A DNA stretch of 64,000 bases from Vicia villosa (taxonomy: Eukaryota; Streptophyta; Magnoliopsida; Fabales; Fabaceae), in the NCBI RefSeq assembly GCF_029867415.1, contig NC_081181.1, positions 74,124,144 to 74,188,143 of the forward strand, written 5' to 3'. Positions 45,084-56,349 of the stretch are shown piece by piece. Every line of letters begins with the position of its first letter. Within the stretch, counting starts at the first letter, position 1. The notes below the pieces were generated by a model. That model saw only the letters and a program-made list of their open reading frames with translations, did no database searches and was not told the origin of the DNA. The translations under genes and the position numbers were made by a program.

Positions 45084-46434
45084 ATGGCTGAAAGTAGAAG
45101 GTTCTTTGAGCATAGAGATTAATTCATCGATGTATGCAGTTTTCTTCGTCTTGTAATGTTTCGGTGGTAACATTGAGTTGTTGCAATCTTGCAGGTTTCT
45201 CGGCGAGGTCGAAGAAGATGTAACTCCGGGAGATATGGACCCAGGAAATCAGAATGATAAGTGTAGAAGTTGGTGTAGCGGTAGAAGATGGAGATGCAAC
45301 TTGCGAAGGGATTGTGGAGGTTGAATTTTGGCGAGACGAAGTTATGAATATTCATAACAACGGGTTGCCTGGAAACGAAAATGCCTTGTCGGATAATGAA
45401 GAAAGGTATGTTGAGGAAGGGATTTATACGTTATTTTTTTTAGTTCTCTGTAAGCTGAGTATGATGTTGTTATATTTTGAGGAAAACATAATAGTTGTGT
45501 AAAATGACATATATGGGGAACATAAGCTTTGAAGGAATCATATTGTAAGTCGAGAATAAGTAAGACATTAGTTTGGCATACTTTGTTAGCAGTAACATTG
45601 TTTTATTATTTAGGGAAATATTTTCTGTTGTTGTTGCAGACTGTATATAAGCGTTTATTTGTAGTGGCTATGACTATTATGCAATTCTGAAAAAAGTTGT
45701 TGTAACATAAGAAAAGGGTAAGTTATGTGTTCAAAGTGATATATGGTGATTAGTAACTCTGAATGTATCATATTGTATGTATGCTTATAAGAAAGTTTGT
45801 TAGAAATGTTAGGGAAATATAATTTGTCGTTGTTGCAAACTGTGTATAAGAGTTTGTGTGTCGTGGTTATGAGTGATATGCAACCAGAATTAGACATTAC
45901 ATATTCAAAAAAAACGTAATATAAGTGTAAAATGTGATATCAATTAGGGGTGAAATTGTTTTTTCGAATGCATGCCAGAAGAAGAAAGCTGTGTTGAGGA
46001 GGTGACATATGAAGATTCCGTAGTGTGTCCTACCTTTGTTGTTTGGAAAATGAAGATTTCGTCAAGGATGATTGAAAGGAAGAAACTTCTGATATGTATT
46101 TAAGGAAGTAGTTTATAAAGTGAACATAGCAACATGTGCAGGTTGAATTAAATGAACCGATATTAGTAAATATGTATTGCAGAAAATTCCTGAAGACATT
46201 GTTCAAAGATGCTTCCTTACCGGGCATAGAAGGATAAAGTTTGAGGATGCAGAAACCGGGGTGTCCACTTATTGTCAGCTTCACTACGTGAAAATAAACC
46301 AGGTTGTTGAAAGGTACGTCGGCCGTGGATGGTTTAATTATGTTAGGAACAGGCATATCAAAGGTGGCGACAAGGTTGCGTTCATCGTCCGTGTTCCTCC
46401 CGCAGATGAAATAACTGCCAAGCTGTTGAATTGA
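45084..46434 (+). pseudogene. B3-like gene A (likely decayed; last exon clear)
   Basis: The last exon at 46183-46434 follows a TTGCAG acceptor. It encodes an 83-residue segment with the C-terminal B3-type pattern: KIPEDIV, FEDAETG, GRGWFNYVRNRHIKGGDKVAF. Probable earlier pieces: an ATG at 45084, an acidic exon ending at a good donor (AAAG|GTATGT, 45405/45406), and an exon at about 45979-46101 (VVWKMKISSRMIERKKLL). The last piece aligns with the exon before the B3 exon of gene B, but its donor reads AT instead of GT. The frames of these pieces do not join cleanly, so I call it broken or mis-modelled. B3 domains bind DNA. A REM-type B3 family is likely, not proven. Confidence 0.45.
45600..45900 (+). 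repeat. Degenerate ~197-bp tandem duplication in gene A intron
   Basis: TTAGGGAAATAT, GTTGTTGCA and CTGTATATAAG/CTGTGTATAAG words recur at about 45611 and 45808. The preceding ATCATATTGTA also recurs. Two diverged copies. Confidence 0.6.
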
Positions 46435-46987
46435 GCCATTGAGGAGGGGTGGTATTATAAGAAAAGGAGGAAGGAAATATTATGTGAAAGATGCAACAGT
46501 AAAACTTTTTTGTGGTTGAGCAAATGAATGTAATGGGATAAAATATCTTCTGCCAATATGCTTAAGCCTTTGTAATTTATTTAAATTTAAGCATTTTGTG
46601 ACCCGTTAACCGTTGTTACTTCGGTTAGTACTGAACTGGAATTGTCGTAATATATAATTTTAGTTGCATGTTAACTGTTGTTGTTGTTTTTCAAACATGG
46701 TATAAATAGTTAACAACTTTGCAGCAAGTTATTTAGAAGTTGGTTTAACAAACATGGCTGACCTGGTGGCGTGGGCTCCAGACTGGTATCTACACACATT
46801 TTTTCTCATTTTCCCTACATTTAAATTTTATTAGTAGGTTGAAGAAAATAATAACTTAGTCCATATGCCAACAAATCAGTTTTTTCAAAAGGCTAATTAG
46901 TATTTTAACACAATATGAGAATAATATCAGATTTATCTAAAATGTTATTATAAAACAATGTCGAATTTTGGAACATTAATTGAATTT
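46435..46987 (+). other. Non-coding DNA after B3-like gene A
   Basis: 3' flank of gene A, AT-rich. A short open stretch after ATG at about 46754 (MADLVAWAPDW, then a GT) could be a first exon but has no visible continuation. Confidence 0.4.
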
Positions 46988-47040
46988 CGGAACGGGTTCT
47001 ACTGTCGGTCGGATTGAGGTATTCTCATACATATAAATTA
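46988..47040 (-). mobile_element. Second, truncated Helitron-like 3' terminal fragment
   Basis: ACGGGTTCTACTGTCGGTCGG followed by a diverged ATTGAGG...TCATACATA matches the sub-terminal sequence at 44244-44290. The hairpin's outer arm and CTAG are missing. It suggests a second copy of the same family in the same orientation, truncated at its 3' end. Confidence 0.45.
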
Positions 47041-47099
47041 GTCGTTAAAAAAAGGAATGTTTTAAGAAATATACGGTTTAAAAGATATGTACACAAAAT

Positions 47100-50000
47100 G
47101 TTTTTCATATGCTGTGGATCTTTTTAATAAGGGTTTTGATGGGCGGAAAGGGGAGAGGAAGGCCGCGGAAATCGGCATCGGTATCTCCGGCCACCCAGGA
47201 GAACATCGGTAAACAACCCCAAGAGAAGGGGGTGGAAAGCTCCAAAACTGATGATATGACACCTACTGCAACAAAGACTACGACAGCTCAGCCAAACCCT
47301 ACGATAGATCTGACGAAGACGACAACGGAGGAACCAAAACGACTTTGGACTGATATTATTAGCGGTAACAGGAATCCGACAAATGGGCTTCATCTGGAGT
47401 TTGTTGCTCCACAGATTGTTCATGGCGTGGTGGAAGTGGAGATTGGAGAAGAAGACATTATCTCGGAACTGTTGTATTGGGAATCAGCTCTCATTATGTA
47501 CGTTCTTGGAGGTGAACTAAGTATGAACGCGGTAAAGGGATTCATGATGAAGAACTGGAATTTTGTCAAATTACCGGAGATGAGATATAACGATGATGGC
47601 TATTTCATTCTCTGTTTCCATTCGCACCAGGACAAAGAGGATGTGCTGATGAAGGGGCCGTATACCATCCGCAACATGCCTATGCTACTTAGAGATTGGA
47701 AGCCAGACTTTGATATGAAGAAAGACATGCTGAGAACAATCCCTCTGTATCTCTGGGGAAAGAAAAGCCTTGAGAAGATAGGAAGCGCATTGGGCAATCC
47801 TGTTGTCACTGATGAATGTACCGCGCAGAAGCTCTGTGTATCCTATGCGAGAATACTGGTTGAAATGGATGTCACCCTACCACCTGTAACTGAGATCACT
47901 ATTAAGGACAGAGAGGGCCAAAAAATGAAGCAATTGATAGAGTACGAATGGAAGCCAAAATTCTGCCATCGATGTCAAAAAGTTGGGCATAGCTGTGAGG
48001 AGATTCCTCCAAAGAAACAGGAAAGGAAATGGCAACCTAAGGCTCCTAAGAAACTCGAGCTAGCAGAGACACAGAGCAAAGAATCCCCTCAAGAGAATCA
48101 TGAAGATAACTGGACCACTGTGGAAAGACAGAGAAAAGGCAAGGCCCCTGCTATTGAAGAGGTGAGCTCCTTCATCCCATGTGATAATGTCTTTGATGCA
48201 CTAAAGCTTGTGAATGAGCCTTTAGTGATCATTGATAATACATGATCATATCCTGGAATATTAGGGGGCTTAATAAGCTAGGTAAGATTAGAGAAGTCAG
48301 CTCCCTACTCTATAATCTTAAACCTGCTATTGTCATTTTGTTAGAAACTAGAGTTAAATCTAATAAAGCTCTGGCTATTAGACAGAAGTTGAAGTTTCAG
48401 GGCACTGTACTAGATAATTATGACAAGCATCATAATGGAAGAATTTGGATAATTTGGGATGCTAATAAAGTCGCCATTCAGTATCACAGTAGCACCAGCC
48501 AATTGTTGCATTGCAGTGTTCATGACTTGCAAGGTAATTTTGACTATTGGCTCACTGCCATCTATGCTATGAATAATCTGGCTGATAGAAGAATTTTATG
48601 GAGAGATCTTGAAGGACTAAAGAATAACCTAACTAGACCTTGGGGGATTTTAGGAGATTTTAATAACGTCCTAAAAGAAACTGACAGGATAGGAGGTAGA
48701 GAGGTCACCGAATCAAAATTTATGGACATGAAAAGAATGATGGAGAAGTGTGAGGTGGATGAAATGGATAGTGAGGGAGACTATTACACCTGGTCCAACA
48801 AACATTCAGAGGGCACTATTTACTCTAGGATTGATAGAGTCCTTGGAAATCTCGATTGGATGAAAAGGCATGAGAATTCTCTGCTCACTATTATGGCCCC
48901 AAGTATTTCAGATCATAGCCCTCTCTGTCTCAAGGAACAGGAGCAGCAGACCTATAGTAGATATCACTTCAAATTCAATAATTGCCTCACCAAGATGGAT
49001 CAGTTCCACCATGTTGTATCTGCTAACTGGTGCAAACCTCTTAGAGGCAAGCCAATGAGTATATTGTGGTACAAATTGAGAAGACTTGCCCCAGCTCTCA
49101 ACAAGTTATATAGTCCCTTGCAGGGGCTAAGGAGGAACATTGAAAATGCCAGAAGAGAGCTCTCACTAGCCCAAGCTAATCTGATTACAGATAGGATGAA
49201 TCCTACTCACATAGAGTTAGTGAAACATTGGACTGATGAGCTTTTGAAGTGGAATGAACTAGATGAAATGGACATTAGTCAGAAGGCAAAAATTGACTGG
49301 CTAAGACTTGGGGATGGGAATAATGCATATTTCCATGCTAGTGTGAAAGCCAGGTCCAGGAAAAAGATTATCAAAAGTATCACTAGGCAGGATGATAGTT
49401 TGGCCCTAAAACAAGAGGATATTGAACATGAGGTATTGGCTTTCTATAGTTCTCTCATGGGGCAGAAAGAAGCTAGATTGGATGGAGTGAATGTTGCTGT
49501 TATGAGGAATGGACCTCAGCTGAGCCAAACCCAGACGGACATGTTAATTTGTCAGGTGAATGATGAGGAGATTAAAGCTGCTTTGGATGGTATAGGTGAT
49601 AATAAAACACCCGGCATTGATGGATTTGGTGCTAAATTCTTCAAAGCTACTTGGCCTAATGTGAAAACAGATGTTTGTAGTGCTGTAAAGGAATTTTTCA
49701 GATGCAATAGGATCTATAAAGAATTCAACTGCACTCTTGTTACACTTATCCCCAAACATGAAGGAGCAACAACCCTTAAAGACTTTAGACCAATATCTTG
49801 CTGTAATACTGTGTGCAAGATTATCTCAAAAATTCTTACAAACAGATTGGGCAAGGTGATTGGAAGTATTGTGAGTAAGAATCAAGGTGCTTTTGTCCCT
49901 GGCCAGCATCTCCATGACCATGTCCTCCTTGCCATGGAACTCATGAGAAGCTATGGAAGGAAGAATGGAACCCCCAAGTGCATGATGCAGCTGGATATAC

Positions 50001-51600
50001 AGAAGGCGTATGACATGGTAGAATGGAGAGCATTAGAGCACATAATGAGAGAGCTGAGCATCCCTAATCTGTTTGTGGAATGGACTATGACTTTGGTACA
50101 AACAGTCACATACAGGTTCAATGTTAATGGTGCATATACCCCTGTGATGGTGGCCGAAAGAGGAATACGACAGGGGGACCCTATTTCCCCTCTTCTTTTT
50201 GTTTTGGTCATGAAGTATTTGACTAGATATCTGCAAACCCTTGAGACTGACCAGAATTTTCAATTTCATTCTAAATGCAGTAAATTGAAGATCTCTAGTC
50301 TCAGCTTTGCTGATGACTTACTTCTCTTTGCCCGTGGTGATAACAAGTCTGTTGATGCTATGCTTGATTGTTTTTACAGGTTCTCTAAATCGACGGGCCT
50401 CAGAGTTAACAACCAGAAATGTTCCATTTATTTTGGCGCAGTGGATGAGCAAACTAAACAGGAAATCTTGCATAGATCTGGTGTCCGGGAGGGCAGCCTG
50501 CCCTTTAGGTATTTGGGCATACCTATCACTGATAAGCGACTATCCATTAGGCATTACTTACCTTTAATTGATAAGATAGTTCACAGAATCAGTCACTGGA
50601 GTGCAAAACTCCTCACCTATGCCGGCAGTGTTCAACTGGTTCAGAGTGTCCTTTTTGCGACAATTAATTTTTGGATGCAGTGTCTTGCTCTTCCTAAGGC
50701 TATTACCCAAAGAATTGATGCAATTTGTAGGAGTTTTATCTGGTCTGGAAACAGCAACATTACCCGTAAATCCCCGGTTGCCTGGAAACGTGTGTGTAGC
50801 CCTAAGAAAACTGGAGGTCTTAATCTTATGGACCTCACTGTTTGGAATAGAGTGCAACTGATGAAGATGCTATGGAATATCCACAACAAAACAGATAATC
50901 TCTGGATAAAATGGATTCACGCCTACTATGTTAAAACTGACATTGTGATGCAGATGCCCTCGAAACCGCAATTCTCCTGGATCATGAAAGCAGTGCTGAA
51001 GCAAAGGGAAGAATATAATGTGGTGGTTTGCAATCTGCAAATGAATCAATTCCGGTCCAAAGCGGTTTATAGTGCGATCAAGAATGTGGAGCCTTGTGTG
51101 TCTTGGTATCATTTTCTCTGTAACAACTATGCAAGACCCAGGGCACAATTTACCTTTTGGCTTGCGTGTCACGACCGGTTGGCCACAAGGGAGAGACTTC
51201 ATAGATTCAGCCAGATTCCTAGCCCCTTCTGTATCTTTTGTGGTGAGGTTGAGACTACCTAGCACTTGTTCTTTGCGTGCTCAGGAACCCGGGGAATCTG
51301 GACACAAGTTCTAGCATGGATCAACGTGTCGCATCAGCCCTCAAATTGGCATGAGGAACTCACTTGGTTGATAAGTAAATGCAAGGGTAAATGTTGGATA
51401 AATAGTATATTGAAATGTGTTGCTGCTGAAGCGATTTACCAGACATGGAATTACAGGAATAGCATAATTTTTGGGAAAGAAGGTGAAGAGGAAACGGTTT
51501 ATTGTGGGAACATAGTGCACATACATTTGTTGCATAATTTAATTGAAAAATATATCGGCCAATCAAAAGACGTTAGTGATATATGGTACTTACTACAAAC
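47100..51600 (+). mobile_element. L1-type LINE (non-LTR retrotransposon), near full length
   Basis: A plus-strand element with ORF1 (47139-48245) and ORF2 (from 48242). Both open frames are long, and the only clear lesion is one stop near the ORF2 end. The 5' boundary is placed just before ORF1. The 3' boundary is placed near 51600 where the ORF2 similarity pattern ends. I could not see a clear poly(A) tail or target-site duplication, so both ends are approximate. Confidence 0.8.
47139..48245 (+). CDS. LINE ORF1 protein (DUF4283-like, zinc knuckle)
   Basis: RNA-binding ORF1 of a plant L1-type LINE. I chose the ATG at 47139 because it gives MGGKGRGRPRKSAS, a start typical of the family; an in-frame ATG at 47109 would add ten residues. 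The middle (about residues 90-260) is a DUF4283-like domain (WESALIMYVLGG, NWNFVKLPEMRYND, GYFILCFHSHQDKEDVL, PMLLRDWKPDFDM). A knuckle follows near residue 275 (FCHRCQKVGHSCEE). Its Cys/His spacing is CX2CX4HX1C, shorter than the usual CX2CX4HX4C. The stop overlaps the ORF2 start by four bases (ATGA). Confidence 0.82.
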   Translation: MGGKGRGRPRKSASVSPATQENIGKQPQEKGVESSKTDDMTPTATKTTTAQPNPTIDLTKTTTEEPKRLWTDIISGNRNPTNGLHLEFVAPQIVHGVVEVEIGEEDIISELLYWESALIMYVLGGELSMNAVKGFMMKNWNFVKLPEMRYNDDGYFILCFHSHQDKEDVLMKGPYTIRNMPMLLRDWKPDFDMKKDMLRTIPLYLWGKKSLEKIGSALGNPVVTDECTAQKLCVSYARILVEMDVTLPPVTEITIKDREGQKMKQLIEYEWKPKFCHRCQKVGHSCEEIPPKKQERKWQPKAPKKLELAETQSKESPQENHEDNWTTVERQRKGKAPAIEEVSSFIPCDNVFDALKLVNEPLVIIDNT

Positions 51601-51757
51601 ATACACTTCCAAAAAACCAAAGTTAGTGTTGGAAACGCTTAGCCGAAGAGGAAACAGTTCTCAACACTCTTCTTCTCCTTTTATCTTCAACTCTGTCCGT
51701 CAGTTTTCCTGTTACAGAAGGAAGGTCCCTCGTCGAACCAACCGACATTTACGATGA
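48242..51757 (+). pseudogene. LINE ORF2 protein (endonuclease-RT), one late nonsense codon
   Basis: ATG at 48242. An APE-type endonuclease comes first (SWNIRGLNK, LLETRVKS, GDFNNVL, SRIDRVL, SDHSPL). Reverse transcriptase follows (FRPISCCNTVCKIISK, YDMVEWRAL, RGIRQGDPISPLLF, catalytic FADDLLLFARG). A zf-RVT region closes it (FCIFCGE...). A TAG at 51260-51262 interrupts the zf-RVT motif between its Cys pair and its His/Cys pair; the same frame stays open beyond it (HLFFACSGTRGIW...). The frame happens to remain open to 51757, which probably includes flanking DNA. Endonuclease and RT catalytic motifs look intact. Confidence 0.82.
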
Positions 51758-52633
51758 AGACGTCCGCTTCAAGGTAAAGTTTTGTTACATTTTTCACATA
51801 ATCAACAGCATGCGTCCTTCGGTATTGCGAATCGATTGTTGACTCCAAAGAGTGTTTCTGGGCCGCCGTGATTTAATGATACACACGACCACCTCTATCA
51901 AGTCATACCGATAATCTTCCATCGCTGAAGATTTAGGGATTTCCATTTCGATAAATGTCGTGATATTCGGAAAAACTTAGATTTTTCGCGCTTTGTCTTG
52001 TCTTGTAATTTCACTTAGTTGATCATAGATGCATGTAACCTTCCGTTGTTGGGGATTTAGGGTTTTCCATATATGTTTTTTGTTATAAACAGATAACATG
52101 GTTTCATATGATTTTACGTCTAATGACCAAAGATTAGTATAGTAAAATGAGTTTTAATTTGGTTATTTATGCAGATGTGAAGAACCCTCCCACGATACAA
52201 AGTACCCTCCCAAACGCATGCGTAGTTTTTTCTGAACCAGATGTTGGAGGAGCTACGTTCTATGAAGAGATAAAGCAGAGCTGCAATGAACGAAATAGCC
52301 GCAGCAACTGTGAAATCAGAACCTGGATTGGAGAATGAAGATAATGCAGGAAACAATAAAGGAGGTTTAATCTGTGACAAGTCTGCAGAAGGGACTGCAA
52401 AAGGGAAGGTGAAACAGACCATTCGAGGTGTTGCTGGTGGTGCTGGCCACAAAAGTTATCATGCGTCGATGTATCGAGCATCTTTCCAGCCTCGTGAATC
52501 ATGAAGGTATTTATTTTATGGTATATACCAATAAGAACATGTACATAAAATAGTACTACTGATAGTGAAATCTTCTTCCTGGCTTGGTAGCCCCCAGAGT
52601 AGGTAGTTGGACCGAACTGGGTTAACAATTAAC

Positions 52634-52916
52634 TGTGTTATTTATCTTCTGCATTGTGTTGTTTTTTCAGTTGTGGATGTTATGACATCGTGTATAACAT
52701 CAGGATCATAAGTGTTAGCTGTTCCTTTACAGAACCATATAAAATTTACAATCTGGTTATGTTAACTGAACATATGTGATCTCAGTTCTCATTGACTCCT
52801 TCTTAGGGGTAATTAAAAGTTGGGGGATCTTTCTGTTCTGCCTATGCTACATGAATAACAGATCAGATGTCTTGACATCATGAATGACATCCTGAGTCTG
52901 TCATACCAGTATTTCA
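52634..52916 (+). repeat. 5' LTR of the small LTR element
   Basis: 283 bp. Its end is fixed by the following ATTGGTATCAGAGC primer site. Confidence 0.82.
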
Positions 52917-54739
52917 ATTGGTATCAGAGCAGGCATCCTGTCTGTTTCTGGATGAGATCCATGAGGGATACATTCTGGTTGTGGTAAAGGTAGAAGATTG
53001 TTTGAACAAGGAATATTGTATGGTCCCTTGAAGTGGAGGATGGACCTATATGTGGAGGATTAGACCAACCTGACCTAGAGCTGTGATGCTGGAACAAAGG
53101 AGTGCTAAATCCAAAGACTTCATGCGGGAGTGAAGAATTTGAATTTCAGAACTAATTCGACCAGTATCTATGGACAGAGAAGAATCGCATCATAACCTTC
53201 ATGCGGGAGTGAAGATATTGATAAGGTAACCTCTGTATATATGTGAGTTTATCAAGTCAGGATTTTGGTTAGGTCTAGTTTGTTGCTTGGTGCAGAAGCA
53301 AGCATTATGCAGGGTTGAGTAGCAATCAATCCATAGTTGTCATGCTTACAACTAACACTTGAAGTAAGCATTGTGTGAATTCTGTTGAAGTATGACTATT
53401 TTTCGCTGCATAGTCTCTGTGCAACCCTAAGATTTTCTAGGGTTATGTATATTCAACATAATCTATGGCAGAAATTTACAGCTATGATTAATTGTCAAAG
53501 ATACTTGAGTAATCTCTCAAGTCCACTCATAATGGCGTGGTTTATTATAGATGATGAATGTCAACTGATCAATGATATTCATAATCATCTTCAAATGTGA
53601 ACCTTAAAAAATTTCAAGGCTGAAGTGTTCTTAGAAGGAGGAACACATGTCCTACTGGATGTTAGGACATTAAAAACTAGTATGCAGCTACCAGCTGAAG
53701 AACAGATGTTCTAGTGCTAAACTAATGTAGTGTGAGAACATTGGTTTGGAACCTACTCCTGGTCTGGAAGAGGAGACATCTGACTATAAGTTAATCAGGA
53801 CACGATTAACATGTGCTTCTACTCCAATTCTGTTAGAAGTAAAAGCTCGGTGCCACAAGAAAACTCATGAAGGTATTCCTTTTTGATCCTTTATGATTAA
53901 ATTAAGAAGAGCTTACATCTGGCATTTTCCTCTGATCAATGGAACCAGATATGTGTATTATCATTCATAACCATAGAGCAGTTGTTGGAGCTAAATACTG
54001 TGTCTCAACCACAGTGAAATATGGTCAAGAATGTTTATTGTCCTAGTTGTTATCTAGAAAGGGTAGTGTTGTTTGGAATCAAGGAAGTCAGATGAATCTG
54101 ACTAATTCAAGTGTCATGCTATAACTAAGTCTTCCCTAGAAACCTAAATGAGGGAATCTCCTCTATAGGTACAGACTATGGCATCCATCATCTCAAAATC
54201 AGAATAAATGTATAAAAGCTTATTGAGATGCTGGCTATTGTATTCCTTGATATGTCTGGATATTGCTGATAATTGGATTATTCTGTTCCCACCCCGAGTG
54301 TTGTCAATTTGACATTAAAGATGTTAACCAAGAACCATGAAGGATGATGTCATATCTGATGTCACAACATCATCTCAAGATCTTCAGTTTCTTTGTAGTA
54401 TATTTTCCAAGAGAAGAAAGTATAAATGTGAAGAGGTAATCCGTCAGAATAACCTAGTGTGAGTAGAAAATTCTAACTGAAGAACTGGTAAGTACTTTGA
54501 CGGGAGACTTAGTACTTATTGGGTGTAGAACCTAGATGTAAGACTGAGAAGAAGAAATCAGTCAGGATGAACTAGTGTGAGTAGTAAATCTTACTAAGTA
54601 ACTAATAAGTACTTTGACGGTAGACTTAGTACCTATTAGATGAGAAGTCCTTCTAGTTATGTGTTCACTATTATCTTCACATATTAAGGAAGTGTGGCAA
54701 GAGTATCTGGTGAAGCATACTGACTCTGGTGAAGCATAC
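52917..54739 (+). other. Non-coding interior of the small LTR element
   Basis: No ORF of note. It contains a two-copy duplication about 118 bp apart (CTAGTGTGAGTAG...AGTACTTTGACGG... at about 54452 and 54570). Confidence 0.65.
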
Positions 54740-55022
54740 TGTGTTATTTATCTTCTGCATTGTGTTGTCTGTTCAGTCGTGGATGTTATGACATCGTGTA
54801 TAACATCAGGATCAGAAGTGTTAGCTGTTCCTTTACAGAACCATATAAAATTTACAATCTGGTTATGTTGACAGAACATATGTGATCCTAGTTCTCATTG
54901 ACTCCTTCTTAGGGGTAATTAAAAGTTGGGGGATCTTTATGTTCTTCCTATGCTACATGAATAACAGATCAGATGTCTTAACATCATGAATGACATCCTG
55001 AGTCTGTCATACCAGAATTTCA
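54740..55022 (+). repeat. 3' LTR of the small LTR element
   Basis: 283 bp, the same length as the left LTR. Confidence 0.82.
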
Positions 55023-55647
55023 GTAATGTATTTCAACTTTGTCTCAAGGTTGGTGGGTTTCCAATGACTATTTCACTCATAATATTTTTCGTGTTACATC
55101 TATGTAGCAATCGAGCAGGTATGTCGGAGTCAATTAAATCGAAGGGCAAAGTCGTTGAAGTCACTGATGATACTGCAAGATTGCGTAAGAAAGGCAATGG
55201 CAAAGGCCAGCATTCTAGAAGTGTGCTCCACAAAAATCAAGAAGAAATTTGGTACAAGGTTGTGGAAAACCCAAAAAAATTGAGAGCCAACGTTCTGGTA
55301 AGTCATTAGTCAAGCGTGCTGTATTTCCCATTTGGTTTGCAATTTTTACTTTGTGCCATTTATTTAGAAGGGTTGTATCATTTTTGCAGCAAATTCCTGC
55401 AGCTGTTATACATGCATGCATGACTGGTGGATCTCGACCGATACGTCTGCTTGACTGTGAAAAGGATATCCCCTATTACTGTGAGCTCAGAAAGGGAAAA
55501 GACATCATCGAGAGGTTACTTTGTGGAGCGTGGAGTGATTTCTGCAAGGACAGAGACCTTAAGAAGGGTGACGCGTTGCATTTCTGTATTAGATATCCGC
55601 CAGTGGATGAAATTATGGTGCTGGTGCAGCGTGCAAGCGCGAAGTGA

Positions 55648-56171
55648 CGTAACACTCAATGTTGTTATGGTGTCCCGTGTGGCTTTCTGATGTTTTTTTA
55701 TTCTGTGAAGTTGAGTGGGACATCCTTGAAGTTTCTGTAATGTTATCAGCAGATTAGTGGTTGTAATATTTTGTGTACTCCCTCGGACAAATGTTGGTTT
55801 AAGTTTGGTGTGGTTTTTTAAGTATTATGTACAATGTTTGTAATGAATGTTTGGACAACGTTATTAAGCTTGGTATTTTGATTATTCTATATGGGGTTGT
55901 ATGTTGTAGTTCTGATATATACTTCTTGGTTACTCAGTTCATAGTTTACTTACACTTATAAATTACACGCACAAAACTGTGTAGCAAGATTAATAACAAT
56001 ATCAAGTGGGGTCCGCTTGTTCCTTTTTACTCCATATACATGTGTTTTTCGGTAGGTGTGTTGCCAATGCAAGTTTTGTTTGTTTTTTGATTGGACTCTC
56101 ACGTGGGAAGGCAGTAAAGGCCAAATCATTAAAGGCAACACTATCCCATTCTACAATAGTTGGTTGTGGGT
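55648..56171 (+). other. Intergenic DNA between B3-like genes B and C
   Basis: 3' flank of gene B, then the promoter region of gene C. No other gene seen. Confidence 0.5.
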
Positions 56172-56178
56172 TATAAAT
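56172..56178 (+). promoter_or_regulatory. Probable TATA box of B3-like gene C
   Basis: TATAAAT about 178 bp upstream of the ATG at 56350, followed by a C-rich leader (ACCTACTGTCACCACTACC). Consistent with a plant core promoter. Confidence 0.5.
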
Positions 56179-56349
56179 GGAATCATGTGCTACTGTTAAC
56201 ATGTGACCCATTTTTTTAAATAATATTCTTCACAAACCCAATACTCTTTGTCAACACCTACTGTCACCACTACCACCATTAGAAAAATAGTGAACTTGGG
56301 CGAAGCAAGCATCTCAAACATAGATCTCATAGGCAGTAACTTCTCCTCC

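Larger units (their letters stand above)
52634..55022 (+). mobile_element. Small non-coding LTR retrotransposon
   Basis: Two 283-bp LTRs (52634-52916 and 54740-55022), TGTGTT...TTTCA, with about twelve differences by eye, so this is an older insertion. A good initiator-Met type PBS (TGGTATCAGAGC) follows the left LTR at about 52919-52930. The 1.8-kb interior has no retroelement coding sequence, and no clear polypurine tract precedes the right LTR. The flanking 5-mers (TTAAC and GTAAT) do not match, so the TSD has decayed or the ends are a few bases off. Non-autonomous (TRIM/LARD-type). Confidence 0.8.
51754..55647 (+). pseudogene. B3-like gene B, split by an LTR element
   Basis: The two 3' exons are convincing: 55119-55297 (MSESIKSKG..., donor GTAAGT) and 55390-55647 (acceptor TTGCAG). 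They join in frame and end with a B3-type segment (QIPAAVIHACMTGGSRPIRLLD, GAWSDFCKDRDLKKGDALHF). An upstream exon ending at 52506 (SSLVNHEG across the junction) joins in frame over an intron that now holds the LTR element 52634-55022. Still further upstream, a short exon at 51754-51773 with a GTAAAG donor and an acceptor at 52174 lead into stops. The 5' end is therefore broken or wrongly modelled. A shorter 144-residue product from the ATG at 55121 is possible. The LINE ends just upstream. Confidence 0.5.

Noticed and set aside
51266..51757. A separate small gene after the LINE
   Set aside because: It is in the same frame as LINE ORF2 directly after one stop codon and contains the rest of the zf-RVT motif, so it is the ORF2 C terminus plus flank.
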